Shown: piece by piece, positions 52,248 to 61,058 of the stretch
Layout of the letters: each line of letters opens with the position of its first letter
How positions within the stretch are numbered: position 1 is the stretch's first letter
Source: Thermoplasmata archaeon
GTDB lineage: Archaea > Thermoplasmatota > Thermoplasmata > Thermoplasmatales > Thermoplasmataceae
Direction: 5' to 3'
Length of the DNA: 64,000 nt
NCBI GenBank assembly: GCA_021810045.1
Contig: JAJZJR010000002.1
Location: 62,001-126,000 of the forward strand
Translations under genes and position numbers: made by a program
Notes under the pieces: model-generated
Seen by the model: only the letters and a program-made list of their open reading frames with translations
Database searches by the model: none
Told to the model about the DNA's origin: nothing

Positions 52248-53207
52248 ATGTTTCCAGTTTCACGCCAAAGGCGATTACGCAGCACGGAAAAATTAAGAGA
52301 TATGATTGCTGAGTCACATATAGACCCAAATAAACTTATAATGCCAATTTTTGTGGATGAGACAGCCAAGAAGCCAGTTCCTGTCCAATCTATGCCGGGA
52401 ATTTACAGACAAACCGTTGAGAGCCTGCCTGACTATCTGGGACAATTAGTGGAATCCGGTGTCAAGAGTATACTCCTTTTCGGAATCCCCAGTGAAAAAG
52501 ATGAAAAAGGCACATCAGCATATCAGGAAGATGGAATTGTTCAGGAATCCATAAGGATAGCAAGAAAAGAATCGAAACTCACCGTTATTGCCGACCTTTG
52601 TATGTGTGAATATACATCACATGGACACTGTGGAATCCTTAATGGGGAAGATGTGGACAATGACTCCACTTTGGAAAGCTATGGAATGATTGCCCAGTCC
52701 TATGCAAAATCTGGAGTTCACATGGTTGCACCCAGCGGAATGATGGACGGCCAGGTGGGATTTATCAGGGAATCTCTTGACAGATCAGGTTTTCACAATA
52801 TACCAATAATGGCCTACAGTGCAAAATATGCTTCTGCAATGTATGGCCCTTTCAGGAATGCAGCCGATTCCACCCCATCTTTTGGAGACAGACGCACGTA
52901 TCAGATGGACCCAAGGAATTCCCGGGAAGCCATGGTGGAAATTGCTCATGATCTCAATGAAGGTGCAGATATTATAATGGTAAAACCTGCCCTTCCTTAC
53001 CTGGATATCATAAGCAAGGCCAGAGAGTCATTCGACGCGCCAATTGCGGCATACAGCGTTAGTGGGGAATATACCATGATTAAGATGGCAGTGGATCAGG
53101 GATTTCTTGCCCCTTCTGCCATTGATGAGAGCATAAATTCAATATTCCGGGCAGGGGCGGATATGGTCATTACATACTTCGCAGAGTATCTCAGTAAAAA
53201 TCTATAG
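52248..53207 (+). CDS. hemB: Delta-aminolevulinic acid dehydratase (porphobilinogen synthase)
   Basis: Condenses two 5-aminolevulinate molecules to porphobilinogen in haem and sirohaem synthesis. From ATG 52248 the 319-residue protein has the zinc-binding Cys cluster in ADLCMCEYTSHGHCG, the first catalytic Lys in MAYSAKYASAMYGPFR near 195 and the Schiff-base Lys in IIMVKPALPYLDII near 243. The Cys cluster marks the zinc-dependent type. I prefer 52248 over 52170 because of the family N-terminus and the TAAGTTTAATTG about 21-33 nt upstream. Confidence 0.95.
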   Translation: MFPVSRQRRLRSTEKLRDMIAESHIDPNKLIMPIFVDETAKKPVPVQSMPGIYRQTVESLPDYLGQLVESGVKSILLFGIPSEKDEKGTSAYQEDGIVQESIRIARKESKLTVIADLCMCEYTSHGHCGILNGEDVDNDSTLESYGMIAQSYAKSGVHMVAPSGMMDGQVGFIRESLDRSGFHNIPIMAYSAKYASAMYGPFRNAADSTPSFGDRRTYQMDPRNSREAMVEIAHDLNEGADIIMVKPALPYLDIISKARESFDAPIAAYSVSGEYTMIKMAVDQGFLAPSAIDESINSIFRAGADMVITYFAEYLSKNL

Positions 53208-53280
53208 AATAATCCCATTTTTGCACCTATCTCCACGATTAATATAGGAAAATCAGATCAAGTAACCAGGTGAAATAAAA

Positions 53281-53895
53281 ATGCCAGTACATCTTGGACA
53301 AAAAGCACCAGACTTTACCATAAACTCGACACAGGGGCCAATAACCTTTTCCGATTATAAGGGAAAATGGGTCCTGCTATTTTCGCACCCAGCGGACTTT
53401 ACTCCTGTTTGCACAACTGAGTTTATGGCATTTACAGAAAACTATGAAGAATTCAAGAAGCTTGGTGTCGAGCTCATTGGGCTTAGCGTAGACAGCATTT
53501 ACAGCCATATTGCATGGCTTAAGGATATCAAGGAGAAATACGGTGTGGAGGTACCATTCCCTGTTCTAGCCGACCTTGAAAAGGAAGTGGCAAGAGAATA
53601 CAACCTGATGGACGAGAAGGTTGGGACCACGGTAAGAGGCGTGTTCCTTATAGATCCAAACCAGACCATCAGGTGGATGGTTTATTACCCAGCCGAAGTT
53701 GGACGAAACATGAGAGAAATTGTCAGAGTCATCAAGGCATTCCAGTTTAACTGGGACAAGAAACTTGCCACACCAGCCAACTGGGAACCTGGAACTGCAG
53801 GTATTGCATCGGCACCTAATACCTTCAAGGGCGCACTTGAAAGAGAGAAGGAAGAGGGAGCTGAAAGATGGTACCTCAAAAGAGTTAAAGCCTGA
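53281..53895 (+). CDS. Peroxiredoxin, Prx6/AhpC type, one cysteine
   Basis: A 204-residue thiol peroxidase that reduces H2O2 and organic peroxides. The active site is HPADFTPVCTTEF with peroxidatic Cys44, and the Thr41/Arg pair is in the usual places (Arg in VRGVFLIDP). The C-terminal extension (WEPGTAGIASAPNTFKGA) is like archaeal Prx6 proteins. Cys44 is the only cysteine in the protein, so no resolving Cys is available, making it a 1-Cys enzyme that needs an external thiol. GGTGA lies 8 nt before the ATG. Confidence 0.95.
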   Translation: MPVHLGQKAPDFTINSTQGPITFSDYKGKWVLLFSHPADFTPVCTTEFMAFTENYEEFKKLGVELIGLSVDSIYSHIAWLKDIKEKYGVEVPFPVLADLEKEVAREYNLMDEKVGTTVRGVFLIDPNQTIRWMVYYPAEVGRNMREIVRVIKAFQFNWDKKLATPANWEPGTAGIASAPNTFKGALEREKEEGAERWYLKRVKA

Positions 53896-53900
53896 TTACT

Positions 53901-54239
53901 GTGACTAACTGCGCAATGTACAACTTAACCGTTGGGTCCATTCACCCATCGGTAATTTGTGTGGAGATTTCAAATCTGGTTCCTTCCCTTGACGCGCTCG
54001 TTGATCTTCTCAATTCGGAATACATTGAAGAGGAGTTACCAGAATTCATTGAAAGCTATGCAAGAACAGACGAGGTTATGCCAACCGATAAAACTCTGGG
54101 TTTTGTTGTTCTAAACAGCAACAAGAAAATAATATCATTTTCATTCAGTGCAGTAGATCCTGAAACAAAAGCAGGACTCACGAAAGCCAGTGAAAAATTC
54201 AAACAGATCGATTACACCGTAGACCTCGATCTTCCCTAA
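53901..54239 (+). CDS. Hypothetical protein, 112 aa
   Basis: A 112-residue soluble protein starting at GTG 53901, 5 nt after the peroxiredoxin stop; ATG 53916 is an alternative. It has a strand-rich N-terminus (MYNLTVGSIHPSVICVEIS), a long acidic helix (EYIEEELPEFIESYA) and FVVLNSNKKIISFSFSAVDPE near 70-90. I do not recognise it. Close spacing suggests co-transcription with the peroxidase. Confidence 0.55.
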   Translation: MTNCAMYNLTVGSIHPSVICVEISNLVPSLDALVDLLNSEYIEEELPEFIESYARTDEVMPTDKTLGFVVLNSNKKIISFSFSAVDPETKAGLTKASEKFKQIDYTVDLDLP

Positions 54240-54289
54240 TATTTTTTCCAATGTAAACAGTTTCAATTACTTCTTGTTTATCGGGTTAT

Positions 54290-54754
54290 GTGATCACTGT
54301 CTCAGATCAGTTAAAGGAATTTTTGGTAGAGGCAAAGAAAAACACATATGCTTCCGATTCACCAAATATTGTTGCAAAACCGTATCTTGAATCGTCTAAG
54401 CAATTTCAGTTCTCCAATGGGAAATACCTGTATCAGGACATTTACTTTGGAACTGAAAAGTTTTCCGGAATGGAAATTGTATACGATGAAAATGTTCCCA
54501 TATGGACCATGGTATACAGTGGCGGGGTTGATTACCCTACGGATTTAAAGGAGGTTTATTCTTTTCTGAAAAGAGCTTTAAGAAATATTTCCTTTGATTT
54601 CCCTGCAAGAGGTCCAAGGATATTCAGGGAGGGACATCTCACATATGAGAATAATTATGAGGGGTCCATTGAAAGATTCCATGGCGAAGAATACATCCTC
54701 CTCAATGAGACTGAGGTCTACAGACTCAGTTATTATGGCGGAATTGTAAATTGA
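54290..54754 (+). CDS. DUF5680 family protein
   Basis: A 154-residue protein with GTG start. The order KNTYAS near 17, YQDIYFGTEKFSGMEIVY near 48-65, WTMVYSGGV near 72-80 and the C-terminal ERFHGEEYI with VYRLSYYGGIV fits DUF5680, a widespread small-protein family without known activity. It is probably cytosolic. It stands between the peroxiredoxin-linked gene and tatA, same strand. Confidence 0.7.
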   Translation: MITVSDQLKEFLVEAKKNTYASDSPNIVAKPYLESSKQFQFSNGKYLYQDIYFGTEKFSGMEIVYDENVPIWTMVYSGGVDYPTDLKEVYSFLKRALRNISFDFPARGPRIFREGHLTYENNYEGSIERFHGEEYILLNETEVYRLSYYGGIVN

Positions 54755-54849
54755 ACCCTAACATATTAGTGTCTTTTACAGAAGGTCTAATTTACAAGGT
54801 CCCGGAGATACTCTAAAAGATTAAATAAATAGCCAATATACATAGACAT

Positions 54850-55155
54850 ATGTGGGACAATATTGGTGGCTGGATCATCATATTGGTTGTTGCACTGGTC
54901 TTATTTGGTGGTGCAAAAAAGATCCCTGATTTCGCAAGGAATCTGGGAAGAGCCACCGGAGAATTCAAGAGAGGTCAGGTTGAGCTTGAAACTGAGCTCA
55001 AGAAGGCCATGTACAGTACTCCGGAAGCACCATCTGAGCATCCAAAGCAAAATTTTGCTGAAGCAGCAAGAAACCTTGGAATAGACCCTGCAAACAAATC
55101 AGATGAGCAGATCAGCCAGGAAATCTCTGAAAAACTTAACTCAACTGCCAAATGA
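54850..55155 (+). CDS. tatA: Twin-arginine translocase subunit TatA
   Basis: A 101-residue TatA: a single N-terminal membrane helix (GGWIIILVVALVLFGG, about 6-21), the hinge ALVLFGGAKKIPDFARNLG containing the conserved Phe-Gly, then an amphipathic helix and a charged, disordered tail. TatA polymerises to form the passage for folded proteins. Its TGA overlaps the tatC ATG by 4 nt (ATGA), so the pair is co-translated. Confidence 0.93.
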   Translation: MWDNIGGWIIILVVALVLFGGAKKIPDFARNLGRATGEFKRGQVELETELKKAMYSTPEAPSEHPKQNFAEAARNLGIDPANKSDEQISQEISEKLNSTAK

Positions 55156-55979
55156 ATCGGGACGACATTATTCCGATAGTATTTCGGAATCTTGACGAGT
55201 TACGTCATAGAGTGGTCAGGATACTAGTTGTTTTCCTGTTTTTTTTCGCATTCCTTTTGTTCTTCAGTATCAAGGATATAACCCTTTTTGGCAGAACTTT
55301 TCCATTCATAACTCCAGATATATACCATAACATATCAGCGCAGATCCTTCAGGCAATAGAAAAATGGGTGCTTCTTCCAAACACCAAACTTATAATCATT
55401 AAACCCGCAGATGGCCTCACAGCAGATGCATACGTTTCAATGTTCGTATCATTGATATTATCTATGCCAGTGATTGTTTATGAAATTGGCATGTTCCTGG
55501 GACCTGCACTAAAGAAGAGCGAGAAACTCCTACTTAGAACCATACTGGTACCTGCAAGCCTCCTTTTCCTGGCAGGATCCCTTATGGGCCTACTGTGGAT
55601 AGCTCCGACTCTTTTCAGAATTTTCAATAGCTTTGATATAGGAATTGGTTCGCAGACTACCATGAGTCTGATGAGTTTCATTTCTTTTCTTATAATTTAC
55701 ATTATTAGCTTCGGAATTTCATTTGAAGTTCCAGTTTTCATGTATGGCCTTACAAGAGCCGGAATGGTCATGGCCGATACATGGGCTAAGAACTGGAGGT
55801 ATGCAGTGATAGGTTCCCTCTTCTTTGGACTTATATTTTCACCAGGAGTTACAGGCTTCACAGAAGTACTAATGGCCCTGCCGATGATTGGTCTATATTT
55901 TTCTGGCATCTATTTCTCTAAGAGATACGAGAAAAAATTTGGTACTCATGATTCAAATACTGTTTCTGAAGCGCTCTAG
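55152..55979 (+). CDS. tatC: Twin-arginine translocase subunit TatC
   Basis: A 275-residue polytopic TatC, receptor for twin-arginine signal peptides. NLDELRHRVVRILVVF near 13-28 is the conserved N-terminal motif, and six hydrophobic segments follow, with MPVIVYEIGMFLGPALKKSEK near 104-124 and FGISFEVPVFMYGL near 187-200. It slightly exceeds the usual 240-260 residues through a longer first periplasmic loop. The gene ends overlapping the convergent crotonase gene by 27 nt. Confidence 0.94.
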   Translation: MNRDDIIPIVFRNLDELRHRVVRILVVFLFFFAFLLFFSIKDITLFGRTFPFITPDIYHNISAQILQAIEKWVLLPNTKLIIIKPADGLTADAYVSMFVSLILSMPVIVYEIGMFLGPALKKSEKLLLRTILVPASLLFLAGSLMGLLWIAPTLFRIFNSFDIGIGSQTTMSLMSFISFLIIYIISFGISFEVPVFMYGLTRAGMVMADTWAKNWRYAVIGSLFFGLIFSPGVTGFTEVLMALPMIGLYFSGIYFSKRYEKKFGTHDSNTVSEAL

Positions 55980-56693
55980 CTGCATCATTGTCAGGCAGCT
56001 TGGATCATAAATTTTAAAGAAAAGGTCATCTAAAATATACCTGTTTTGGGATCCAATGTAACCACTTTTTATGATCTTGAACAACCTGGAGTCAATATTT
56101 TTTGCGTGACCCAATGCATGTCTCTGGAAATTTTCAGAACCTACAATTTCTTTGACAATCCCCGCATTTTTAGCTTCATCTGTATCAAAGATCTTTCCTT
56201 TTTTTATTAGCGAATATGCGGTACCAGAGTATCTTTCCGGAACTTCTGGCAGAATTCCGGTAAGTGAAGGGATTCCAAATGCAACTTCGGGCATCCCGAA
56301 CTTTGATCTCTCGGTGGATACAATTATATCAGAACACAGGGCAATTTCGAGACCGAGTCCAAGAGCATAACCATCTATTGCACTTATTATGGCATTTTTG
56401 GAACTCAGCATTGTCCTGGCAATAGTTGTACCAAGGGAATAGGCCTCTCTTAGATGTGTCTTATCACTGATTTTTCTGCAATCGGAAGTATAACCCATGC
56501 TGAAAGCTCGTCTACTGTCAGAGGTCAATAAAATTGGAGCATCGCCATTTGATATAGCATCCGTTAAGGCGATCAGAAGGTCCCTTAAACCATCATTGTT
56601 AAGACAGTTGTTTACTCCATTTGAAACCACTATTCTGTTTATACCTTCATTCTCCTCGAGAGAAACCATTGGCGTGCGTATAATAGGCAACAT
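55953..56693 (-). CDS. Enoyl-CoA hydratase/isomerase (crotonase) family protein
   Basis: A 246-residue crotonase-fold protein. The oxyanion-hole regions are SRRAFSMGYTSD near 60 and SAIDGYALGLGLEIALCSDIIV near 104-125; both usual acidic residues are present (Glu in GLGLEIAL, Glu in GMPEVAFGIPS near 136). It is more divergent than the hydratase half of the fused enzyme at 23913, so it may be an isomerase or act on a different acyl-CoA. It overlaps tatC by 27 nt, convergently. Confidence 0.88.
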   Translation of the reverse strand: MLPIIRTPMVSLEENEGINRIVVSNGVNNCLNNDGLRDLLIALTDAISNGDAPILLTSDSRRAFSMGYTSDCRKISDKTHLREAYSLGTTIARTMLSSKNAIISAIDGYALGLGLEIALCSDIIVSTERSKFGMPEVAFGIPSLTGILPEVPERYSGTAYSLIKKGKIFDTDEAKNAGIVKEIVGSENFQRHALGHAKNIDSRLFKIIKSGYIGSQNRYILDDLFFKIYDPSCLTMMQLERFRNSI

Positions 56694-56821
56694 ATCAGTT
56701 ATGTTTCAGGTAATTAAAATTTAGCCACGGAGAGAACGAAACTTATGATTTTCTGACTGAATAAAAAAACCCATTATATTTTTTCAGGTGAGTTGAAGGA
56801 ACCTTAAATAATTGGTATCGA

Positions 56822-56835
56822 TTTCGATATCGAAA
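56822..56835. promoter_or_regulatory. Palindromic putative operator of the methyltransferase gene
   Basis: TTTCGATATCGAAA is a perfect 14-bp palindrome; the overlapping TATCGA-TT-TCGATA at 56816-56829 is a second inverted repeat. It lies just downstream of TTAAATAATT (about 56803-56812, TATA position) and 18 nt before the TTG start, so a bound dimer would block initiation. Confidence 0.55.
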
Positions 56836-56852
56836 CAAGAGGATGATAAAAT

Positions 56853-57458
56853 TTGTACAATCAGAATGAGCCCAGTAAAGAGAAGGAGGAGTTTGGGCCT
56901 TTGCTGGCTAGAATATATGCCTTCTTTGCTTCAAAATCTGGAAAACACCGGTTAGTTTATTCAAGAATCACAGAAGATGTTACTTCCCTGCATCCTTCTT
57001 CTATTCTAGAAATTGGAAGTGGCCCTGGGATTGCTGCAGCCATGATAGCCGGAAAATTACCAGATACGAGGATCCTTTGCGTAGATCCATCAACTACCAT
57101 GACTAAGATTGCAAATCGTAGGTTTGAAAAACTGTCACTGACGCCAAGAGTAAAATGCATATTGGGTGACAGCAGCAATATCAAGACTGAAGAGTTATTT
57201 GATCTGATATATACATCTCTTTCCTTCCACCACTGGAGCGATGGAAAGAGAGATCTTCTTGAGCTTGGGAAAAAACTCGTTCCCAACGGGACACTTATCA
57301 TTTATGAGAATTTTATTCCTGATAACGGCAATAATAAGAAGGTGAAGCACCAACATGGAATCGGCTTAAGAGATATCGAATCCTTTGAAATACCTGGGTT
57401 TGTGAAAAACCATACAATCTACGACGGCCTTGTAACTGTTAAATTCAGTAAAATATGA
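56853..57458 (+). CDS. SAM-dependent methyltransferase
   Basis: A 201-residue class I methyltransferase starting at TTG 56853 with GAGGATGA upstream. Motif I is ILEIGSGPGIAAAMIAG near 50-66, the acidic end of strand 2 is in CVDPSTTM near 76, motif IV is LFDLIYTSLSFHHWSD near 111-126 and LVPNGTLIIYENF near 141. It resembles ubiquinone/menaquinone-type or small-molecule methyltransferases; substrate unknown. The palindrome in its promoter suggests tight regulation. Confidence 0.87.
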   Translation: MYNQNEPSKEKEEFGPLLARIYAFFASKSGKHRLVYSRITEDVTSLHPSSILEIGSGPGIAAAMIAGKLPDTRILCVDPSTTMTKIANRRFEKLSLTPRVKCILGDSSNIKTEELFDLIYTSLSFHHWSDGKRDLLELGKKLVPNGTLIIYENFIPDNGNNKKVKHQHGIGLRDIESFEIPGFVKNHTIYDGLVTVKFSKI

Positions 57459-57516
57459 AATAGTTTAGAGTTAAGTTTTTCTAAATTAGGAATATAAAAA
57501 TCTCCCATGTCTGAAA

Positions 57517-57771
57517 TCAGTACATGGTGAGATTATATTTTTTGTCCATTTCTTCGTATGATTCCCTTGAATTAATACCGAGAAGTCCTGTAACGGTCTT
57601 CATTTCACCGGAATAATGCTTATCATATACTTCTCTACCGAGTTTCAGACGTTTCTCCTGTTCATCATACAGTACCTGCTCTCCATGCTTTTTCAGGCAG
57701 TGTATGCAATGTGCAGCAGACTCCTCAGTATTTTCAAGATGTGAAAAGCAATGATCAAAGTCTCTTTTCAT
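57517..57771 (-). CDS. His/Cys-rich small protein at the end of the nuo operon
   Basis: An 84-residue protein whose first 30 residues hold a dense set of potential metal ligands: His7, Cys8, His11, His21, Cys22, His24, Cys25 and His29 (DHCFSHLENTEESAAHCIHC). The rest is helical and charged. Its ATG overlaps the stop of the preceding small gene by 4 nt, and both follow nuoN. It may be an iron-sulfur or haem/metal-handling accessory of complex I, but this is inference from position and ligands. Confidence 0.6.
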   Translation of the reverse strand: MKRDFDHCFSHLENTEESAAHCIHCLKKHGEQVLYDEQEKRLKLGREVYDKHYSGEMKTVTGLLGINSRESYEEMDKKYNLTMY

Positions 57772-58133
57772 TTGTCATCACACCTTTTTCCATCATAATC
57801 AGGGTATTTCACATTGTATCTGTCCAGTGAATACTCAAGCAGATAATACAATGAGTCGAGGATTTCTCCTGTATCCCCAGTAATGTCAAAAATTTCCGGC
57901 AGACCCTCCAGGTTATTGACTTTATCCTTGAAGGTAACCAGATTGATTTCTCCCTTAAGAAGTGAGTCGAGGGCCTCAAGAAATTTCGCGTAGATAAGGT
58001 TCTTGGGTTTCGGATTCTTCTTTAGGTAGAATGCCAGAGACTTTTGCCTTCTCCTTATGATGGACATAGCATCATCGAGGTCACCATAGAATATTGCACT
58101 CTTGATTATTTCCATATCAGATATTATTGGCAT
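57768..58133 (-). CDS. Hypothetical protein downstream of nuoN, 121 aa
   Basis: A soluble helical protein of 121 residues with two helical repeats-like segments (IIKSAIFYGDLDDAMSIIRR and YAKFLEALDSLLKGEIN) that could be a small TPR-like scaffold. It starts 6 nt after the nuoN stop and overlaps the next gene by 4 nt, so it is part of the nuo operon. I recognise no named family; an assembly or accessory role for complex I is possible. Confidence 0.6.
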   Translation of the reverse strand: MPIISDMEIIKSAIFYGDLDDAMSIIRRRQKSLAFYLKKNPKPKNLIYAKFLEALDSLLKGEINLVTFKDKVNNLEGLPEIFDITGDTGEILDSLYYLLEYSLDRYNVKYPDYDGKRCDDK

Positions 58134-58139
58134 TTTTTA

Positions 58140-59582
58140 TCACCTGAACAGTCCCGGGGCAATCCCTATCATAGTTGGGAACCATATTACAAGAACAGAA
58201 ATTGCAACAGTAAGGAATGCTGAAACATACACTGGAATCTTGAATGAGTTTTCAAGATTGAATATGTCATCCTTCTGCGGATCCTTTCCAAACATGTACA
58301 AGATTATCCTGAAGTAATAAAATACTGAAATTGCACTGTTTAAAATAGCAATAACAGCAAGCCACCAAAGTCCACCCTCAATAAGAGACAGGAAGAGGAG
58401 ATACTTCGCAAAGAATCCGCCTGTGAGTGGGATACCCGCAAGTGCCAGGAGCATGATTGAGAAACCTACTGCGACGCCGGGAGCCTTCTTTGCCAGACCT
58501 GAAAGATCTGATACCTGAAGGTTGTCTCCCTTCACAGTGTTCATTGTTATGAATGCCCCTCCCTTCATGAATATATAGGCAATTGCATAGAACATTCCTG
58601 CCGCCACTGCGACCGCTGCCACCGGAGAGTTAGTGTTGCCCACTGAACCAACAACAGCCAGGACAAGGATGAGGTATCCGGCCTGTGCAACGCTGGAATA
58701 AGCGAGAAGCCTTTTCATATTGTTCTGTGACAAAGCTGATACGTTCCCGTAAGTCATTGTGAGGATTGCCAGAACTGCAAAGAGATAGTAGACTTCATGC
58801 AGATCCGAGGAAAACCCTACCAGAAACATTTTCAGTACTACCACAAATGCCAGAACTTTGCTTCCTGCTGAAAGGAATGCGGAAACAGAGTTTTCTGTTC
58901 CATCGTATGTATCGATTGCCCACTGGTGCATCGGGAATATTGCCAGCTTAAAACCAAATCCTACAATAAGGAATATCAATGCGATTGTCAGTTCCGGGCT
59001 AGGGGTGGATGCGGTGAGAACTGCAAGATTAAATGTATGTGTGTCAATGTAGAAGAAAGATGCCCCAAACAGGATGAATGCTGTTGCTATTGTTCCAGTG
59101 AAAAAGTATTTCACAGTGCCTTCTAGGTTTCTTTTGTTCTTTCCAAAACTTGCCAGAACATATGTCCCTATACTAACTGATTCGAATGCTATGAACAGAG
59201 TTATGAGGTTATAGCTGAAAGCGGCGACAACCATTCCTATTGTGACAAACAGCAGCGTCGCATAGAATATTTCACTCTTTGCCTTCAAACCGTAAATTGA
59301 CGGATATGTAATGAACATCGCAGAAATGATCATAACAATGGCAAAGTAAAGGCCAAATTGATTGAACACAATAGTTCCATCAAAGACGGATGTGCCATTT
59401 GGAAAGATCAGATAGAGCCATATAGCCGAGATGCCCAGAGAGGCAAATGTAATCCAAGAAAGTGCTTTCTTGCTTGTTTTAAGGATTGATAAACCGAGAA
59501 TTGCAAATCCTACAATTCCAAGGAAGATCAAGGGGCTGAAATAACCCAGTACTGTTAACCCTCCTGTTGTGATGCCTGACAT
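58140..59582 (-). CDS. nuoN: NADH-quinone oxidoreductase subunit N
   Basis: A 480-residue antiporter-like membrane subunit of respiratory complex I with about 14 hydrophobic segments. The proton-channel residues of the family are in LFIAFESVSIGTYVLASFGKNKRN near 128-151 (Glu and Lys) and MHQWAIDTYDGTENSVSAFLS near 219-239, and NNMKRLLAYSSVAQAGYL near 283-300. Its ATG overlaps the nuoM stop by 1 nt (TAATG). Confidence 0.94.
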   Translation of the reverse strand: MSGITTGGLTVLGYFSPLIFLGIVGFAILGLSILKTSKKALSWITFASLGISAIWLYLIFPNGTSVFDGTIVFNQFGLYFAIVMIISAMFITYPSIYGLKAKSEIFYATLLFVTIGMVVAAFSYNLITLFIAFESVSIGTYVLASFGKNKRNLEGTVKYFFTGTIATAFILFGASFFYIDTHTFNLAVLTASTPSPELTIALIFLIVGFGFKLAIFPMHQWAIDTYDGTENSVSAFLSAGSKVLAFVVVLKMFLVGFSSDLHEVYYLFAVLAILTMTYGNVSALSQNNMKRLLAYSSVAQAGYLILVLAVVGSVGNTNSPVAAVAVAAGMFYAIAYIFMKGGAFITMNTVKGDNLQVSDLSGLAKKAPGVAVGFSIMLLALAGIPLTGGFFAKYLLFLSLIEGGLWWLAVIAILNSAISVFYYFRIILYMFGKDPQKDDIFNLENSFKIPVYVSAFLTVAISVLVIWFPTMIGIAPGLFR

Positions 59583-61057
59583 TATATTATACCTCCAACG
59601 TAAGTTATAAGAATTCCATAGATTAGATTTGGAACAACACCCAGTACAAAGATCACTATGAGCATTCCCATAAGCTTAACAGTAGTTGCCCTGTCCGCGT
59701 CATGGATTGCCCCTAGTTTTTCATTGTAAGGGCCATAAAGTGATTTTTGTGCTGCCCAGATATGATATGATGCAGTGACTATCATGGCAAAAATTACTAT
59801 GAGAATGAGCCAGCCTATTGCACCGAAGACGCCCACAAGAATCGAGAATTCTCCAATGAATCCTGCAAGGCCGGGTAGACCAAGGGACGCTAGAAGTCCA
59901 GCCAGCAGGAAAGAGCTGAGAATTGGAGCCTCTCTGAATATACCCCCGAGTGAGTGAGTGGATTCATGTCCTGTACTTCTGGAGATGTAGAACAGTGCGG
60001 AGAAAATGAGTGCCATTATGAGTCCATGGGCAATGATTTGGAACATACCTCCTGCCAGTTCAAGGCTTGCCGAATAACCGGATTCCACAAGTCCTGCACC
60101 AAATGACAGTGTGACAAAACCCATGGCTGCTGCACTTGCAAAAGCCATCATCCTCTTAAGACTCTGCTGCATCATTGCAGAGAGTGAGAAGTACACCAGG
60201 CTGATTATACCCAAAGCCATGAGAAGATCCATTACACCTGTACCCATAGATTTGTAAACCGGCATCAGAATACCAAATAAACCGTATCCTCCCATAATGG
60301 ATAGACCTCCTGCAAGAATGACGGTCCCAGGGTAAGGGGCTGATTCGTATGTATCAGGAAGCCACGAATGAACAGGGAAAGATGGCATTTTGACAAGAAA
60401 AGCCAGCAGAAAACCAAACATTGCGAAATACATCCAGAATGCTGGAATCTGCGAGAAGTATGTGTTTACCATCAGCTGACTCATTTCAAATGTGAAAACA
60501 TGGGTTGCCTCGTAATGGAATGTGTAAACTGTGAATATTGAAAGAAGCAGAAACACGGAACCTATGTGGGTATACACAAAGAATTTCAGTGAAACACTAT
60601 CCTTGTTTGGTCCTCCATATTGGGCTACGATGAAATAGACTGGAATCAGGACAACCTCCCAGAAAATATAGAAGAAGAGGAAATCCCTCGAAAGAAGGAT
60701 ACCGAAAAGGCCAGCTTCTGTAATGAGGATATAGCTGTAAAGTGATTCTCCGTATTTTCCTTTCTCCGTTATTAACACTGACAGGAAGATCACTATTGCT
60801 GAAAGGATCAGGAGTGCGTCTGAAAATCCGCTGACCCCTGTGGAAAATACTATTCCAATTGATGAGGCGATATTGAATGTTTCCTGTGAAATAATCCCGC
60901 CGGTGTATCCTGAATGGAATCTCAGTATACTGTATATTACAGTCAGAATCAGGAAAATTCCTGATGATGCCATTGCATAATCTCTGCGTCTTCCCTGTAC
61001 TGCGAAAGATAATGCGGAGATAAGTATGGTTAGCAGGAAGATAATGAGCATGAACAC
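59582..61057 (-). CDS. nuoM: NADH-quinone oxidoreductase subunit M
   Basis: A 491-residue antiporter-like subunit with about 14 hydrophobic segments. FFYIFWEVVLIPVYFIVAQYG near 127-147 has the conserved Glu, MPSFPVHSWLPDTYESAPYPG near 224-244 is the family signature, and QSLKRMMAFASAAAMGFV near 293-310 holds the channel Lys. It is 1 nt from the nuoL stop, so translation is coupled. Confidence 0.95.
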   Translation of the reverse strand: MFMLIIFLLTILISALSFAVQGRRRDYAMASSGIFLILTVIYSILRFHSGYTGGIISQETFNIASSIGIVFSTGVSGFSDALLILSAIVIFLSVLITEKGKYGESLYSYILITEAGLFGILLSRDFLFFYIFWEVVLIPVYFIVAQYGGPNKDSVSLKFFVYTHIGSVFLLLSIFTVYTFHYEATHVFTFEMSQLMVNTYFSQIPAFWMYFAMFGFLLAFLVKMPSFPVHSWLPDTYESAPYPGTVILAGGLSIMGGYGLFGILMPVYKSMGTGVMDLLMALGIISLVYFSLSAMMQQSLKRMMAFASAAAMGFVTLSFGAGLVESGYSASLELAGGMFQIIAHGLIMALIFSALFYISRSTGHESTHSLGGIFREAPILSSFLLAGLLASLGLPGLAGFIGEFSILVGVFGAIGWLILIVIFAMIVTASYHIWAAQKSLYGPYNEKLGAIHDADRATTVKLMGMLIVIFVLGVVPNLIYGILITYVGGII

Positions 61058-61058
61058 T

